From NCBI RefSeq assembly GCF_001889265.1, contig NZ_CP018151.1:3556318-3620317 (forward strand): a stretch of DNA of 64,000 nt. Direction: 5' to 3'. The notes under the pieces were generated by a model that saw only the letters and a list, made by a program, of their open reading frames with translations, was not told where the DNA came from and did not search any database. Shown here one piece after another: positions 34,517 through 45,613 of this stretch (position 1 is its first letter; every line of letters begins with the position of its first letter). Position numbers and translations under genes: made by a program. The stretch is from Microbacterium sp. 1.5R. GTDB lineage: Bacteria > Actinomycetota > Actinomycetes > Actinomycetales > Microbacteriaceae.

Positions 34517-35310
34517 GCATTCTCGAGGTCGCAGGGCTCACCGTCCGCTCCAGATCCGGGGCTCTCGTGCGCGATGTCTCGTTCTCGCTGCAGCCCGGCG
34601 AACGCCTGGGGCTGATCGGCGAGTCCGGGTCGGGCAAGTCGCTCACCTCGCTCGCGGTCACCGGCCTGCTGCCGGATTCTCTCGTCTCGTCCGGGTCGGT
34701 GCTGCTCGACGGGCACCAGGTCGTCGGTGCGCGGGATGCCGACCTGAGGCCGTTGCGCGGACCGGTCGCCCAGATCGTGTTCCAGGAGCCGCTCACGGCG
34801 CTCGACCCTCTGATGAGGGTCGGTCGCCAGATCGCCGAGCCGCTGCGTCGTCATCTCGGCCTGCGCGGCGCGGAACTGCGGTCGGCCGTCACGGCGGCGC
34901 TCGATGAGGTGTCGCTGTCGGAGCCGCGATTCGCGCGCGCCTACCCGCACGAGCTGTCCGGCGGTCAGCGCCAGCGTGTGGCGATCGCCATCGCCTTGGC
35001 CGCCCGGCCACAGCTGCTCATCGCAGACGAACCCACCACCGCGCTCGACGTGACCGTGCAGGATGCCGTGCTCACGCTGCTCGAGCGGCTCGTCGCCGAA
35101 CGCGGCATGGCATTGCTGTTCATCAGCCACGACCTCGCCGTCGTGTCGCGCATGGTCGACCGCATCGTCGTGCTGCGCGACGGTCTGGTGGTCGAGGAGG
35201 GGGCGGTCGCCGACGTGCTGCGGCGCCCCGCGGAGCCGTACACGCGGATGCTGGTCGACAGCGCTCGCGCGCTCGATGCGTTCCTCGATGCGAAGGAGGC
35301 TGACGCATGA
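34513..35310 (+). CDS. Peptide ABC transporter ATP-binding protein (DppD-like, second system)
   Basis: A 265-aa ATPase with Walker A GESGSGKS, signature LSGGQRQR and Walker B LLIADEPTTALDV. It is preceded by CAGGAGGAG. Shorter than the first system's DppD, with a brief C-terminal tail, but complete in all motifs. Confidence 0.93.
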   Translation: MSILEVAGLTVRSRSGALVRDVSFSLQPGERLGLIGESGSGKSLTSLAVTGLLPDSLVSSGSVLLDGHQVVGARDADLRPLRGPVAQIVFQEPLTALDPLMRVGRQIAEPLRRHLGLRGAELRSAVTAALDEVSLSEPRFARAYPHELSGGQRQRVAIAIALAARPQLLIADEPTTALDVTVQDAVLTLLERLVAERGMALLFISHDLAVVSRMVDRIVVLRDGLVVEEGAVADVLRRPAEPYTRMLVDSARALDAFLDAKEADA

Positions 35311-36062
35311 GCCTCCTCGAGCTGCGCGGTGCCGGCTTCGCCTACGGATCGCGCCGGGTGCTCGACGACATCTCGCTGAGCCTCGACGAGGGAGACTCGC
35401 TCGGCCTCGTGGGCGAGTCGGGTGCGGGCAAGTCCACGATCCTGCGGCTGATGCTCGGGCTCTCGGTACCACGCGATGGACAGGTGCTCTTCGACGGTGC
35501 TCCCCTGTCGCTGCGCGACCGTGCGCAGATGCGCCGCTTCCGCGCGAGCGTGCAGCCGGTGTTCCAGGATCCGTACTCGTCGCTCGACCCCCGTCAGCGC
35601 ATCGACCGCATCATCGGCGAGCCCCTGCGTTCACTCGGCCTCGCCTCCGGCGCCGACGCGCAGCGCCGCATCGCCGAGGCCCTCGAGTCGGTCGGGCTTC
35701 CCGCCGACACCGCCCGCCGATACCCGCACGAGTTCTCGGGCGGCCAGCGTCAGCGCATCGCGATCGCCCGAGCCGTGGTCTCGCGCCCGCGCGTGCTGCT
35801 CGCCGATGAGCCGGTGAGCGCCCTCGACGTGACGACGCGCGTGCAGGTGCTCGAGCTGCTCGACCGCCTGCGTCGAGAGAACGGCCTGTCGCTCGTGATG
35901 GTGTCGCACGATCTCACCGCGATCGCGTCAGCCTGCGACCGCACCGTGGTGCTGCAGAACGGCCGCGTCGTCGAACAGGGCGCCACCGCATCCGTGCTGC
36001 ACGCACCGCAGGACCCGTACACCCGGGCGCTGGTCGACGCGGTTCCGCGACTCCCCCGCTGA
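35307..36062 (+). CDS. Peptide ABC transporter ATP-binding protein (DppF-like, second system)
   Basis: A 251-aa ATPase with Walker A GESGAGKST, signature FSGGQRQR and Walker B LLADEPVSALDV. Last gene of the operon, joined to the DppD-like gene by ATGA. Somewhat short for DppF but with all catalytic motifs. Confidence 0.93.
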   Translation: MSLLELRGAGFAYGSRRVLDDISLSLDEGDSLGLVGESGAGKSTILRLMLGLSVPRDGQVLFDGAPLSLRDRAQMRRFRASVQPVFQDPYSSLDPRQRIDRIIGEPLRSLGLASGADAQRRIAEALESVGLPADTARRYPHEFSGGQRQRIAIARAVVSRPRVLLADEPVSALDVTTRVQVLELLDRLRRENGLSLVMVSHDLTAIASACDRTVVLQNGRVVEQGATASVLHAPQDPYTRALVDAVPRLPR

Positions 36063-36180
36063 GTCGCGGCAGTCGCTCGTCATGGATCGCTGGCCGTTTC
36101 ACGGATGGCTGGCCGACAGTCGGGGTGTCTTCAGCCAGCCGACAGCGTCCAGCAGGGTGGCCGCAGACGACTCCGTGGTG

Positions 36181-36645
36181 TCAGGCTGACGCGTGCCAGG
36201 CCTCTCGGAGTGCGATCACAGAATGGGTCATGTCCGAGTCAGGGAGATGCACAGGGCCATCGGAGATGTCCACGTTCTGAAGCGGGTCATCCGCCAGATG
36301 CTGCGGGAACACATGGCAGTGGAGATGCGGGGCCCGATGCCCCATCACCAGGTAGTTGATCTTCCGCGGGTCGAATGCCTTATCGACGGCCCGGCCTGCG
36401 CGCTGGACATCGCGCCAGAACGCGCTGAGCTGACCGGCATCCAGCTGACCGAGGTCAGTGAGATGCTCGCGGAGGATCACGACGGTGTAGCCGGGATGCG
36501 CCTGGTTGCGCACCAGTCGGACGTGAGTCATCTCGGTCGAGGCCACCAGGATGCTGTGCTCGTTCTCCGGCAGATGTGCGTCGGCACACATACCGCAGAC
36601 CTCCGGGTCCACGAGTTCGGCCCACTCCTCATCCGTCCACCACAT
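36181..36645 (-). CDS. HIT-family nucleotide-binding protein
   Basis: A 154-aa histidine-triad hydrolase/transferase. The active-site motif HLHCHVFPQ lies near residues 108-116. CGMCADAHLPENEHSILV near residue 18 holds two cysteines spaced as in zinc-binding HIT proteins. The ATG at 36645 (MWWTDEEW) is chosen over the longer in-frame ORF because the upstream part is not protein-like. Substrate nucleotide unknown. Converges with the second peptide operon. Confidence 0.88.
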   Translation of the reverse strand: MWWTDEEWAELVDPEVCGMCADAHLPENEHSILVASTEMTHVRLVRNQAHPGYTVVILREHLTDLGQLDAGQLSAFWRDVQRAGRAVDKAFDPRKINYLVMGHRAPHLHCHVFPQHLADDPLQNVDISDGPVHLPDSDMTHSVIALREAWHASA

Positions 36646-36771
36646 CGGCCCATGGTAACCAGGCGCGAGGGCGGCCACGGTAGAACTCACGGCATCCCGG
36701 CCATGCTTTGGCTGGTTGCTCCGGCAGCCTGTCGCGGTTTCGCCCGGATGGATCCGCGAAATCGACTCCAC

Positions 36772-36945
36772 TCACCGGGGCTGAAATCCGTATCGCTTCA
36801 TTGTCTCCTCAGTCGTGCGCAACTCACCGGCCGCTGACTGCCTTCGTGCGTCTTCAATATCCTGACCGATGCCTGGCTGCGACAACCAAAAGTCGACGAG
36901 AGGCGATACGCAGTCCTTCAACTCACTCCTGTATACGCGCTGCAT
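36772..36945 (-). CDS. Small antitoxin-like ORF (57 aa)
   Basis: A 57-codon ORF too short for most gene callers, starting ATG at 36945 with GAAAGGCGAG just upstream. The C-terminal segment AAGELRTTEETMKRYGFQP resembles the tail of RelB/Phd-like antitoxins. No intact toxin gene follows: the ORF that begins with GTG at 36771 soon loses protein-like character before running into the HIT gene. The surrounding 357 nt are otherwise non-coding. It may be a remnant of a toxin-antitoxin pair. Confidence 0.4.
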   Translation of the reverse strand: MQRVYRSELKDCVSPLVDFWLSQPGIGQDIEDARRQSAAGELRTTEETMKRYGFQPR

Positions 36946-37002
36946 CTCGCCTTTCTAGTCCGATGCGCTGCCAACAGAGGCATACTTCTGGCCACATTTC
37001 CC

Positions 37003-37404
37003 TCAGCTCCCCGAAGGCGCGAGGCCGAAGTACTGCAGCTCCGCGTCGTTCAGCATCCGCGAGCGGATCAGGAACCGCATGCCTGTGGGACCCTCGACCG
37101 AGAAGCCGGCACCGCGGCCCGGCACGACGTCGATCGTGAGGTGGGTGTACTTCCAGTACTCGAACTGCGATTCCGACATGAAGACCTCGACCGGGGAGTC
37201 GAGCCCCACATCGAGGGCGCCGAGCAGCACATCGCTCGGCCCGGTGATGAACATGCCGACCGGGTAGCACATGGGTGACGAGCCGTCGCAGCATCCTCCC
37301 GACTGATGGAACATCAGGGTTCCGTGCTGCACGGTGAGATCGCGGATGAGGGATGCCGCGGCATCCGTCACGTCGACTCGCTGATAGGTGCCGATGCTGA
37401 CCAT
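37003..37404 (-). CDS. DUF779 family protein
   Basis: A 133-aa protein of the DUF779 family, which is repeatedly found beside aldehyde dehydrogenases. The HQSGGCCDGSSPMC cysteine cluster near residues 33-46 and the GRGAGFSVEGPTGMRFLIRS segment are visible. It lies 68 nt downstream of the aldehyde dehydrogenase on the same strand, so the two should share a transcript. A metal-binding or accessory role is inferred from the cysteines. Confidence 0.88.
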   Translation of the reverse strand: MVSIGTYQRVDVTDAAASLIRDLTVQHGTLMFHQSGGCCDGSSPMCYPVGMFITGPSDVLLGALDVGLDSPVEVFMSESQFEYWKYTHLTIDVVPGRGAGFSVEGPTGMRFLIRSRMLNDAELQYFGLAPSGS

Positions 37405-37472
37405 GGTCCGAGCCTTCCTGCAGATGGTTCCGGGCGGGCGCTGCCGGTGCAGCGCCCGCCCGGAGGTCGAGC

Positions 37473-39023
<1,551 letters not shown>

Positions 39024-39160
39024 CGGGACTCCTTCGACGGGCCGCGGCGTCGGTGCTGCGGGCTGTGTCTCGAAGGTAGGTCGGCAGAGGTTGCGCCCCG
39101 ATGCGCAACGTTGCGGATGGTTGCACGCCGTCGGCAGATGTCCGAGACAGACCGGACGGT

Positions 39161-40486
39161 TCAGCTCTCCTCTATCCGTTCGATGCGGGCGACGAGCCCG
39201 GCGCGCTTCGGCGAGCGCGCCGGAAGCATCTCCAGAGCGAGTCGCAGGGCCGCGGCATCGCCCTGTCCCTCCGGGATCTCGGCGTACTCCAGGAGGACGT
39301 CGAGGCTCGCCTCCGACAGCATCGTCTCGCGCAGCGCCGCTCTGACGGACTCGCGGAACTCCTCGACTCCCGGCGATGTGGATTCGGGGAGGACCGGACC
39401 TCGGTAGGCGGTGAGGGCGACCCGATGGGCACCTCGGTCGAGCAGCGAGAGGACGTCGTGCGCGTCCGTCTCGAGCACCACCGGCAGTCGATACGGCCGC
39501 GACTCGGGGACGAGGCTGGGGGCGTGCTTCTCGAGCACCTTGCGCAGACGCACCATCTCCGGCCGCAGCGTGTCGGCCGACGCGTCCGGTCCGTAGACGA
39601 GTTCGCTGAGTCTCTCGGCCGACAGCCCCTGGCGATGCACGGCGAGCATCAGGAGGATCGCGGCATGACGAGCGCTGAGCTCGATCACGGACTCCTCGAG
39701 TTCTGTCTCGGTCTCGAGACGTGCCCGATCGCGTCCCAGGACGTGCAGCGTCGCCCGGGTCGTGGGCTTCGCCCGCGAGGAGATGGTGATCGGACGATGC
39801 GACTCGCTGCGGGCCCGCAGTCTCGACACGAGCAATTCCGACTCGACCGCGCGCGCTGTCGCATCGACCAGCAGCCTGGCCTGCATCGAGACGACCTCGT
39901 CTCCTCCGGTGATGTCGATGACCCCGAGGACACGCCGCGTCTCGGGGTCTCGCACCGGAGCCGCCGTGCACGACCACGGATGCACCAGCCTGTTGTAGTG
40001 CTCAGCACCGCGGATCTGCACCGACTGTCCGAGCGCCAGCGCTGTGCCGGGAGCTGTCGTGCCGACGGCGTCCTCGGCCCAGTTCGCGCCGGCCACGAAG
40101 CCCATGCCCTCGGTGAGCGATTGCAGCTTGCGATCGCCTTCGATCCACAGCAGCCGTCCGGCCTGATCTCCGACGGCGACGACGACACCGGAGTCCCCCT
40201 CGGTTCCCGGCAGCAGCAGGGCTCGGATCATGTCCATCGCGGACGCGAGCGGATGCGCGAGTCGATAGGCCTCGAGCTCTTCGCTCACGAGTTCGATCTG
40301 CGGGGCCCCTTCGGGGCCGACGCGCCCTCGCCAGGATCGCACCCACGATTCGCGGACGAGAGGTCGCACCTCCTGCAGGCGCTTGTCATCGAGATTGCCG
40401 GCGATGAGCTCTTCGTGTGCACGCTCGATCAGAAGACGAGAGGCCTCAGGCGGCCCTTCACGTGACACCTGCCACGACGCGACCAC
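39161..40486 (-). CDS. GAF-domain regulator with SARP-like winged helix
   Basis: A regulator of about 441 aa. The N-terminal part ([18 protein letters not shown]) and the GAF domain, with [15 protein letters not shown] and [14 protein letters not shown] segments as in AcoR-type sensors, are followed by a C-terminal winged helix ([20 protein letters not shown]) in place of the sigma-54 domain of AcoR. The GTG at 40486 with GGAG upstream is my choice; an ATG at 40651 would add about 55 poorly conserved residues. It lies upstream of the aldehyde dehydrogenase on the same strand and likely activates it. Confidence 0.8.
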   Translation of the reverse strand: MVASWQVSREGPPEASRLLIERAHEELIAGNLDDKRLQEVRPLVRESWVRSWRGRVGPEGAPQIELVSEELEAYRLAHPLASAMDMIRALLLPGTEGDSGVVVAVGDQAGRLLWIEGDRKLQSLTEGMGFVAGANWAEDAVGTTAPGTALALGQSVQIRGAEHYNRLVHPWSCTAAPVRDPETRRVLGVIDITGGDEVVSMQARLLVDATARAVESELLVSRLRARSESHRPITISSRAKPTTRATLHVLGRDRARLETETELEESVIELSARHAAILLMLAVHRQGLSAERLSELVYGPDASADTLRPEMVRLRKVLEKHAPSLVPESRPYRLPVVLETDAHDVLSLLDRGAHRVALTAYRGPVLPESTSPGVEEFRESVRAALRETMLSEASLDVLLEYAEIPEGQGDAAALRLALEMLPARSPKRAGLVARIERIEES

Positions 40487-40702
40487 GGGCGTCTCCGATC
40501 GTCGATGGTGGAGCGTTACCTCAGTGTAGGAGCCGGATGCCGTCGGCGGTACCCGCGATATTCCGGTCACGCGTTCCGGGTGCAGGCTTTCGCACAGGCA
40601 GCCGAGGTCGACGAACCGGAGGAGTGACGAGTCGTCTGGGGGACCCCTCATGGGGACGCCCGCGCCCGACCGCCGCATCGCTGTCGATGCGGCTCGATCG
40701 GC

Positions 40703-42130
40703 TCAGACCCGGGCTGCCCACCATTCACGGAGCCGCTGCTCGGCGGCATCCGCTCCGATGACGCCTTCGTCGAGGCGCAGCTCGAGCAGGAACTTGTAGG
40801 CCTCGCCGACCTCACGACCGGGCGTGATGCCGAGGATCTTCTGGATCTGGTTGCCGTCGAGCTCGGGCCGGATGGAGTCGAGCTCCTCCTGCTCGCGCAA
40901 CGCCGCGATGCGCGATTCGATGTCGTCGTAGGCAGACGCCAGTCGTCCGGCCTTGCGCTTGTTGCGCGTCGTGACGTCGGCGCGGGTGAGAATGTGCAGC
41001 CGCTCGAGCAGGTCGCCGGCGTCGCGCACGTAGCGCCGCACCGCGGCATCCGTCCACGCGCCCTCGGCGTATCCGAAGAACCGCAGATGCAGCTCGATCA
41101 GCGTCGATACCGACTCGGTCGTGTCGGTGTCGAAGCGCAACGACTGCAGGCGCTTGCGTGCCATGCGCGCCCCGACGACGTCGTGATGGTGGAAGGTGAC
41201 GACTCCGCCGTCCTCCAGCTTGCGGGTGCGGGGCTTGCCGATGTCGTGCAGCAGCGCCGCGATCCGCAGGGCCACATCGGGCTCGGCACCGGGGTGACGC
41301 GAATGCTCGAGCGAGATCGCCTGGCGGAGGACCGTGAGGGAGTGCTCGTAGACGTCCTTGTGATGATGATGCTCGTCGACTTCGAGTCGCAGCGCACTCA
41401 CCTCTGGCAGGAACTCCTCCATCAGACCGGTGTCGACCAGCACGCGGATGCCGCGCACCGGGTCATCCGTCTGCATCAGCCGCACGAGCTCCGATTGGAT
41501 GCGCTCGGGACTCACGATCTCGAGGGTGGCGCGCAGCTGCGTGATCGCGTCGGCGGTGTCATCGTCGATCCGGAAGCCGAGCTGGGCGCTGAAGCGCGCG
41601 GCGCGGAGCATGCGCAGCGGGTCATCGCCGAACGAGACCTGAGGGTCGGCCGGAGTGCGCAGTACCCCGGCGACGAGGTCTTCGACTCCCCCGGTCGGGT
41701 CGACGAGCGTGATGGCCGGCACCAGCAGAGCCATGGCGTTGACGGTGAAGTCGCGTCGGTGCAGATCCGCGTCGATCGTGTCGCCGAACTCGACGGTGGG
41801 CTTGCGGGTCACACCGTCGTAGCTGTCTGCGCGATAGGTCGTGACCTCGACCTGCTCACCCTGCACACGCGCGCCGATCGTGCCGAACGCCCGACCTATG
41901 TCCCACTGGGCCGTCGAGATCGGCTTGACGATGCGCAGGATGTCGTCCGGCATCGCATTCGTCGTGAAGTCGAGGTCGTGGGTCGGCCTGCCGAGCAGCG
42001 CATCGCGCACGGGCCCCCCGACGACAGCGAGGTCGAAGCCCGCCTTCTCGAAAGCCTCCGCGAGGGTGCGGACGACCGGATTCTCGGCGAGCGCGCCGAG
42101 ACGGGCGAGGCCGTCAGCCATGTTGAGCAT
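40703..42130 (-). CDS. cca: CCA tRNA nucleotidyltransferase
   Basis: A 475-aa enzyme that adds or repairs the 3' CCA of tRNAs. The nucleotidyltransferase head has AVVGGPVRDALLGRPTHDLD near residue 35-55 with the catalytic DLD. The neck domain is followed by an HD domain (ALLHDIGKPRT). The ATG at 42130 (MLNMADGL) is used; 42121 is possible. The position before the murJ-parAB-oriC region is conserved in actinobacteria. Confidence 0.95.
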   Translation of the reverse strand: MLNMADGLARLGALAENPVVRTLAEAFEKAGFDLAVVGGPVRDALLGRPTHDLDFTTNAMPDDILRIVKPISTAQWDIGRAFGTIGARVQGEQVEVTTYRADSYDGVTRKPTVEFGDTIDADLHRRDFTVNAMALLVPAITLVDPTGGVEDLVAGVLRTPADPQVSFGDDPLRMLRAARFSAQLGFRIDDDTADAITQLRATLEIVSPERIQSELVRLMQTDDPVRGIRVLVDTGLMEEFLPEVSALRLEVDEHHHHKDVYEHSLTVLRQAISLEHSRHPGAEPDVALRIAALLHDIGKPRTRKLEDGGVVTFHHHDVVGARMARKRLQSLRFDTDTTESVSTLIELHLRFFGYAEGAWTDAAVRRYVRDAGDLLERLHILTRADVTTRNKRKAGRLASAYDDIESRIAALREQEELDSIRPELDGNQIQKILGITPGREVGEAYKFLLELRLDEGVIGADAAEQRLREWWAARV

Positions 42131-42191
42131 GGGTTCCAGCGTACCGGGGTACGGGTGGCACCCGCGGGCCGCAGTCCCCGTCGAGCGGACG

Positions 42192-42485
42192 TCAGAACAG
42201 CGGGTTCTCACCCTTGGCCTGCGCGACGGCGCGAACTCGCGCCTGCACGAGCCGCACGAGGAGCGTGCTCAGCAGGAACCCGCCGACGACGGCGACAGCG
42301 ACGATGAACCAGATCCCGATCTCGGGATCGATCAGCTCGAAGCCGTAGATCGCGACAACGAGCAGAAGCAGCACCGGCCCCTCGATCAGCGCGAATGTCA
42401 CGAACAGCCGCGTCTGACGGCGGCCGAAATCGGCGTTCACGGCACGGACGCGCGCCTCGATCGACGACTCACCTGCGTAGCTCAT
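42192..42485 (-). CDS. Small membrane protein, unknown function
   Basis: A 97-aa protein with a soluble start (residues 1-25), two membrane helices (about 27-48 and 56-79) and a basic tail. No family recognised. It lies 61 nt upstream of cca on the same strand and divergent from the phosphoesterase gene. Confidence 0.75.
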   Translation of the reverse strand: MSYAGESSIEARVRAVNADFGRRQTRLFVTFALIEGPVLLLLVVAIYGFELIDPEIGIWFIVAVAVVGGFLLSTLLVRLVQARVRAVAQAKGENPLF

Positions 42486-42565
42486 GCCCCCACGCTACCG
42501 GCGTCGCATTTCGCCTCACAGTCCCGCTCTCGTGCTCGGCATCGCCCGAGTCCTAGGATCGGCAC

Positions 42566-44326
42566 GTGGCCGCAGAAGCGAACGAGTCCCCGTCAGCGCC
42601 TGACACGTCCCGGCGCGGGTTCCTCAAGATGGGCGGCGCCGCACTGGCCGGCGTCGTGGTCGGCGGCGCGGCGGGCGCTGCGATCGGCGCGAACGCCGCG
42701 AACCAGCGGAAGGGTTTCGCCACTGAACCTGATCCGTTCGCCGCACTGACTCCCCGCAGCGAACCCGGATTCGATCATCTGGTCGTGGTGATGGGTGAGA
42801 ACCGCTCGTTCGACAACCTGCTCGGGTACCTCTACTCGAAGGAGTCGCTTCCGACAGGCGAGAAGTTCGAGGGTCTCGCGTTCGGGACGCACAGCAACAC
42901 GGCATTCGACGGCACGGTCGTCGAGGCGCACATCTACACCGGCGACACCGACCGGATCATGAGCCTGCCCGATCCCGATCCGGGCGAGGAATACCCCCAC
43001 GTCAACACGCAGATCTTCGGCACCGTCGACCCGAAGGACAACGCCGACCTGTTCGTCGACCAGATGACGGCCCCCTTCAACGCACCCACCCACGGCGAGA
43101 AGGCGACGATGTCGGGGTTCCTCGAGGACTACATCATCAACTTCCGCCGTCTGCGCAAGGGCGTCGAGCCGGCCCCCGACGAGGCCGCGCATATCATGGG
43201 GTCCTTCTCGCCCGAGATGCTCCCTGTGCTCTCGACCCTCGCAGCGGAGTTCGCGGTGTTCGACCACTGGTACGCCGGGGTGCCGTCGCAGACGTTCTGC
43301 AACCGGTCGTTCTTCCACGCGTCGACGTCGCACGGCTTCGTCACGAACCAGGCCGGCGGCGGGTACCGCAAGTGGCTCGATGCGCCCGCGGCCCCGACGG
43401 TGTTCAACCGTCTGGAAGACGAGAAGGTCAGCTGGAAGATCTACATCGACAAGCTCCAGCTGGTGTCGTTCACCGGGATGCTGCACGCTGCCGTGCTGGA
43501 GAAGTACTGGCGCACCGAGCACTTCGGCACGATGGAGGACTTCTACGCCGACGCGAAGAACGGCACCCTTCCGGCGTATGCGTTCATCGAGCCGCGCATG
43601 GTCTACGACCACAACGACTTCCACCCGCCGTTCGGGTCGCCCCGTGAGAGCGAGGTCGACGGCGAAGCGGTCTACGACAGCGCCATCTCGGACGTCCGGG
43701 CCGGCGATCGGCTGATCCACGACATCTACGAGGCGGTGCGCACGAGTGCGTCGCCGCAGGGGTCGAACGCCGTCAACACCCTGCTGCTCATCACGTTCGA
43801 CGAGCACGGCGGATGCTACGACCACGTGCCTCCGCCCGCGGCGACGAAGCCCACGAAAGACACCGGGGCGGGTGAGATGGGCTTCACGTTCGATCGACTC
43901 GGATGCCGAGTGCCCGCGATCGCCGTGTCGGCCTATACGAAGCGCGGCACGATCGTCAACGACGAGATGCACCACGGATCCGTCACGGCCACCCTCTCGC
44001 GGCTGCACGGATTGAAGCCGCTCAACGACCGCGACCAGTCGGCGAACACACTGTTCACCGCTGTGAACCTCGACGCACCCCGGCATCCGGCCGACTGGCC
44101 CGTGACCACGCCCGCCTACACGCCGCCGAATCCCGAGCAGCGCGAGCCGAAGCCCGGTGAGGCCGACCAGATGAAGCCGCTCACCCCACCCGCCCGCGGC
44201 CTGCTCGGGCTGCTCCTCGCCAAGTACGGCAAGCCGGGTGAGCCGGAGCCCGAGACGTTCGCCGACGCCTATCGCCTGCTGCACGAGCACGGCGACGAGC
44301 TGTTCGGGCCCGCGAAGGGTTCCTGA
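42566..44326 (+). CDS. Tat-exported phosphoesterase (phospholipase C/acid phosphatase family)
   Basis: A 586-aa secreted enzyme of the phosphoesterase family that includes phospholipases C and AcpA-type acid phosphatases. A Tat signal (SRRGFLKMGG, residues 15-24) precedes a hydrophobic stretch. Catalytic-domain marks are LVVVMGENRSFDNLLGYL near residue 73-90, FDHWYAGVPSQTFCNRSF and TFDEHGGCYDHVPPP near 410. The GTG start at 42566 is the only start that leaves the Tat leader intact. Whether lipid or phosphomonoester is the substrate is open. Confidence 0.9.
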   Translation: MAAEANESPSAPDTSRRGFLKMGGAALAGVVVGGAAGAAIGANAANQRKGFATEPDPFAALTPRSEPGFDHLVVVMGENRSFDNLLGYLYSKESLPTGEKFEGLAFGTHSNTAFDGTVVEAHIYTGDTDRIMSLPDPDPGEEYPHVNTQIFGTVDPKDNADLFVDQMTAPFNAPTHGEKATMSGFLEDYIINFRRLRKGVEPAPDEAAHIMGSFSPEMLPVLSTLAAEFAVFDHWYAGVPSQTFCNRSFFHASTSHGFVTNQAGGGYRKWLDAPAAPTVFNRLEDEKVSWKIYIDKLQLVSFTGMLHAAVLEKYWRTEHFGTMEDFYADAKNGTLPAYAFIEPRMVYDHNDFHPPFGSPRESEVDGEAVYDSAISDVRAGDRLIHDIYEAVRTSASPQGSNAVNTLLLITFDEHGGCYDHVPPPAATKPTKDTGAGEMGFTFDRLGCRVPAIAVSAYTKRGTIVNDEMHHGSVTATLSRLHGLKPLNDRDQSANTLFTAVNLDAPRHPADWPVTTPAYTPPNPEQREPKPGEADQMKPLTPPARGLLGLLLAKYGKPGEPEPETFADAYRLLHEHGDELFGPAKGS

Positions 44327-44421
44327 TCTCGGGGGGTGGATGCGGCCGCCGGCATCGCGCCGACAAGCACTGCGACGAGGACGATGGCTCCGGCCAGGAA
44401 TCCGCTCTTGGGCGCTCGCAT
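44269..44421 (-). CDS. Possible 50-aa exported peptide antisense to the phosphoesterase end
   Basis: A 51-codon ORF with a signal-peptide-like N-terminus (SGFLAGAIVLVAVLVGAMPA, then AAA-S). It overlaps the last 58 nt of the phosphoesterase gene on the opposite strand. The ribosome site is weak. It may be chance, since only the first 30 residues look like protein. Confidence 0.22.
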   Translation of the reverse strand: MRAPKSGFLAGAIVLVAVLVGAMPAAASTPRDQEPFAGPNSSSPCSCSRR

Positions 44422-44467
44422 GCGGCCAGGCTATCGATATATCGGCTCGCCGATCGAGGAAGAAGAA

Positions 44468-44492
44468 GGGCGGATGCAGTTCGCATCCGCCC
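44468..44492 (-). terminator. Intrinsic terminator of the LLM oxidoreductase gene
   Basis: A perfect 10-bp stem GGGCGGATGC/GCATCCGCCC with a 5-nt loop, followed on the minus strand by the pyrimidine-rich TTCTTCTTCC. It lies 26 nt past the stop. Confidence 0.8.
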
Positions 44493-44517
44493 CTTCAACC
44501 GCAGTTGCGGTCGATCG

Positions 44518-45573
44518 TCAGACCGGATCTCCCTGCACGGGACCCTCGGTGTTCGGCTTCCAGCCGAGCGCCGGGGCGACATGGGTCGCGAACGCCTCGA
44601 GCACGTGGAGGTTGTATGCCGGCCCCAGCTGGTTCGGGATCGTCAGCAACAGAGTGTCTGCCGACATGACGGCCTCGTCAGCCAAGAGCTGCTGGATCAG
44701 CACGTCGGGCTCGGCCGCATACGTCTTGCCGAACGTCGAGCGGAAGCCGTCGATGATGCCGATCTGGTCGGCGTTCTCCTCGCTGCGCAGACCGAAGTAC
44801 GCCCTGTCCATGTCCGAGACGAGCGGGAACACGCTGCGGCTCACCGAGACGCGCGGTGCTCCGGTGTGTCCTGCCTCCTTGTAGGCGGAACGGAACAGGT
44901 CGATCTGCTCGCGCTGCAGCTGATGGAACGGCACGCCGGTCGCCTCGGTGAGAAGGGTCGAACTCATCATGTTGAGACCCTTGCGGCCGGTCTCCTCCGC
45001 GGTGGCGCGGGAACCCGAGCCCCACCAGATGTGGTCGCGCAGAGTCGGTGACTGGGGCTCGATCGCGAGGTACCGACCGGCTCCCACCATGCGGGGGTCG
45101 CCGGGGGCGAGACCCTCGCCGTCGATCGCACGGAGAAAGAGGTCGAACTTCTCGCGAGCGATGACACTGCCCCGCTCGGGGTCCTCCTCGTCGTGGAACC
45201 CGAAGGTCTCGTAGCCGCGCAGCGCCGTCTCGGGTGACCCGCGACTCACGCCCAGCGCGATGCGTCCGTCGGCGATCAGGTCGAGGGCGGCCGCCTCTTC
45301 TGCGAACTGGAACGGGTTCTCGTACCGCATGTCGATCACGCCGGTGCCGACCTCGATGCGCTTCGTGCGTGCGGCCATGGCCGACAGCAGCGGCATGGGC
45401 GACGCGGCCTGGCGCGCCCAGTGATGCACGCGCACAGAGGCGCCGTTCACGCCGATCTCGTCGGCACCCTCCGCGATCTCGATGGTCTGCTTCAGCATGT
45501 CCCCCGCGGTGCGGGTCGCCGAACCGGGCACGTCTGCATAGTGCCCGAAGGAGAGGAATCCGAAAGCCTTCAT
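44518..45573 (-). CDS. LLM-class flavin-dependent oxidoreductase
   Basis: A 351-aa luciferase-like monooxygenase using FMN or F420. Visible are KAFGFLSFGHYAD at the start, GVNGASVRVHHWARQAASPM near residue 40, EVGTGVIDMRYENPFQFAEE near 75 and GRIALGVSRGSPE near 105, all in the order of the luciferase-like fold. Possibly co-transcribed with the methyltransferase 40 nt upstream. Substrate unknown. Confidence 0.9.
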   Translation of the reverse strand: MKAFGFLSFGHYADVPGSATRTAGDMLKQTIEIAEGADEIGVNGASVRVHHWARQAASPMPLLSAMAARTKRIEVGTGVIDMRYENPFQFAEEAAALDLIADGRIALGVSRGSPETALRGYETFGFHDEEDPERGSVIAREKFDLFLRAIDGEGLAPGDPRMVGAGRYLAIEPQSPTLRDHIWWGSGSRATAEETGRKGLNMMSSTLLTEATGVPFHQLQREQIDLFRSAYKEAGHTGAPRVSVSRSVFPLVSDMDRAYFGLRSEENADQIGIIDGFRSTFGKTYAAEPDVLIQQLLADEAVMSADTLLLTIPNQLGPAYNLHVLEAFATHVAPALGWKPNTEGPVQGDPV

Positions 45574-45613
45574 GGTGTATTCGAACGCATATATGCGAGC
45601 GGGTATTCCTGCA

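Noticed and set aside
36092-36106. Half parS-like word GTTTCACGGATGG
   Set aside because: Only the left half matches and the palindrome is missing.
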